Shown here one piece after another: positions 13,836 through 13,992 of a stretch of DNA of 13,992 nt (its first letter is position 1; each line of letters opens with the position of its first letter). Origin of the DNA: an uncultured Flavobacteriales bacterium (lineage in GTDB: Bacteria; Bacteroidota; Bacteroidia; Flavobacteriales_D; Sanyastnellaceae); assembly GCA_937996585.1 (NCBI GenBank), contig CALKUW010000249.1, forward strand, positions 1 through 13,992. The letters run 5' to 3'. The notes below the pieces were generated by a model that worked only from the letters and a program-made list of their open reading frames with translations, was not told the origin of the DNA and did no database searches. The position numbers were made by a program, and so were the translations under genes.

Positions 13836-13992
13836 TCAGTTGGGCGGGGGGATGTGGCCCTTACATTCAAAGCAGTATAGGGCCAGCGTTTTGTTGCGGG
13901 TGCCAAGCACCCTGAACATCCGCCCTCCCGTCTCGCAGTACGGACAGCTCTCGGTTCGTACCCGGAGCCAAGCGTTCGCGGTGTCCAGGGAG
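13836..13992 (-). CDS. C-terminal part of a zinc-ribbon protein, 5'-truncated by window edge
   Basis: The minus-strand frame is open from the window end and gives 51 visible residues before TGA at 13838-13836. It contains CPYC and, 22 residues on, CFEC. This is a C-x2-C ... C-x2-C pair typical of a zinc ribbon that binds nucleic acid or stabilises a small domain. The tail ends KGHIPPPN. No in-frame start lies ahead of the first Cys pair, so the start is outside the window. It could be a small zinc-finger regulator or the end of a larger replication or transcription protein. It is separated from the hydrolase operon by a terminator and promoter. Confidence 0.7.
   Translation of the reverse strand, partial: SLDTANAWLRVRTESCPYCETGGRMFRVLGTRNKTLALYCFECKGHIPPPN

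Overview
This window reads as part of a tailed double-stranded DNA bacteriophage genome, or a phage-derived contig. It holds two tightly packed gene blocks that converge near position 8203-8228. The basis is a giant helical virion-type protein, a compact membrane/lysis-like pair, and a phage-style replication and recombination set: family A DNA polymerase with proofreading but no 5' nuclease domain, a small SF1 helicase, an ssDNA-binding-like protein, a Cas4/RecB-type nuclease and a RuvC-type resolvase. No integrase, tRNA, insertion sequence or CRISPR array is visible. The DNA is GC-rich. Base composition rises from left to right in hand-counted samples (28 of 60 G/C at 601-660, 40 of 60 at 7081-7140). 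The host cannot be named. Near-consensus sigma70-type promoters point to a bacterial host whose housekeeping RNA polymerase is used, and a possible lipoprotein would fit a diderm host.

Plus strand, 1-8228: the 3' part of a virion-like gene is followed three bases later by a 1635-residue structural protein. Then come a 61-residue single-TM protein, an overlapping lipoprotein-like/TM protein, a calcineurin-like phosphoesterase, a RuvC-like resolvase with its own promoter, and a small uncharacterised protein.

Minus strand, 13992 down to 8203: the end of a zinc-ribbon gene is followed by an intrinsic terminator. A strong promoter then starts an operon in this order: alpha/beta hydrolase, a 32-residue TM micro-ORF, SF1 helicase, DNA polymerase A, an 81-residue protein, an SSB-like protein, a 62-nt gap with a nested inverted repeat, a Cas4-like nuclease and a 37-residue basic micro-ORF.

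Two themes tie the window together. First, most neighbours are joined by stop/start overlaps (TGATG, TAATG, TAGTG, ATGA) with little Shine-Dalgarno sequence, which suggests coupled translation. This logic resets the polymerase start to a GTG at 11659. Second, the only two clear promoters lie on opposite strands and face the convergence point. They share the 14-mer GGGCACTATAATGC, both have 16-bp spacers, and both place the predicted transcription start on or within 3 nt of the start codon. That implies leaderless or nearly leaderless mRNAs. I found no wholly new defence or mobile system. The most unusual elements are the leaderless promoter pair, the alpha/beta hydrolase heading the replication operon, an Asn in place of the usual O-helix Tyr in the polymerase, and the unusual lysis-like pair.
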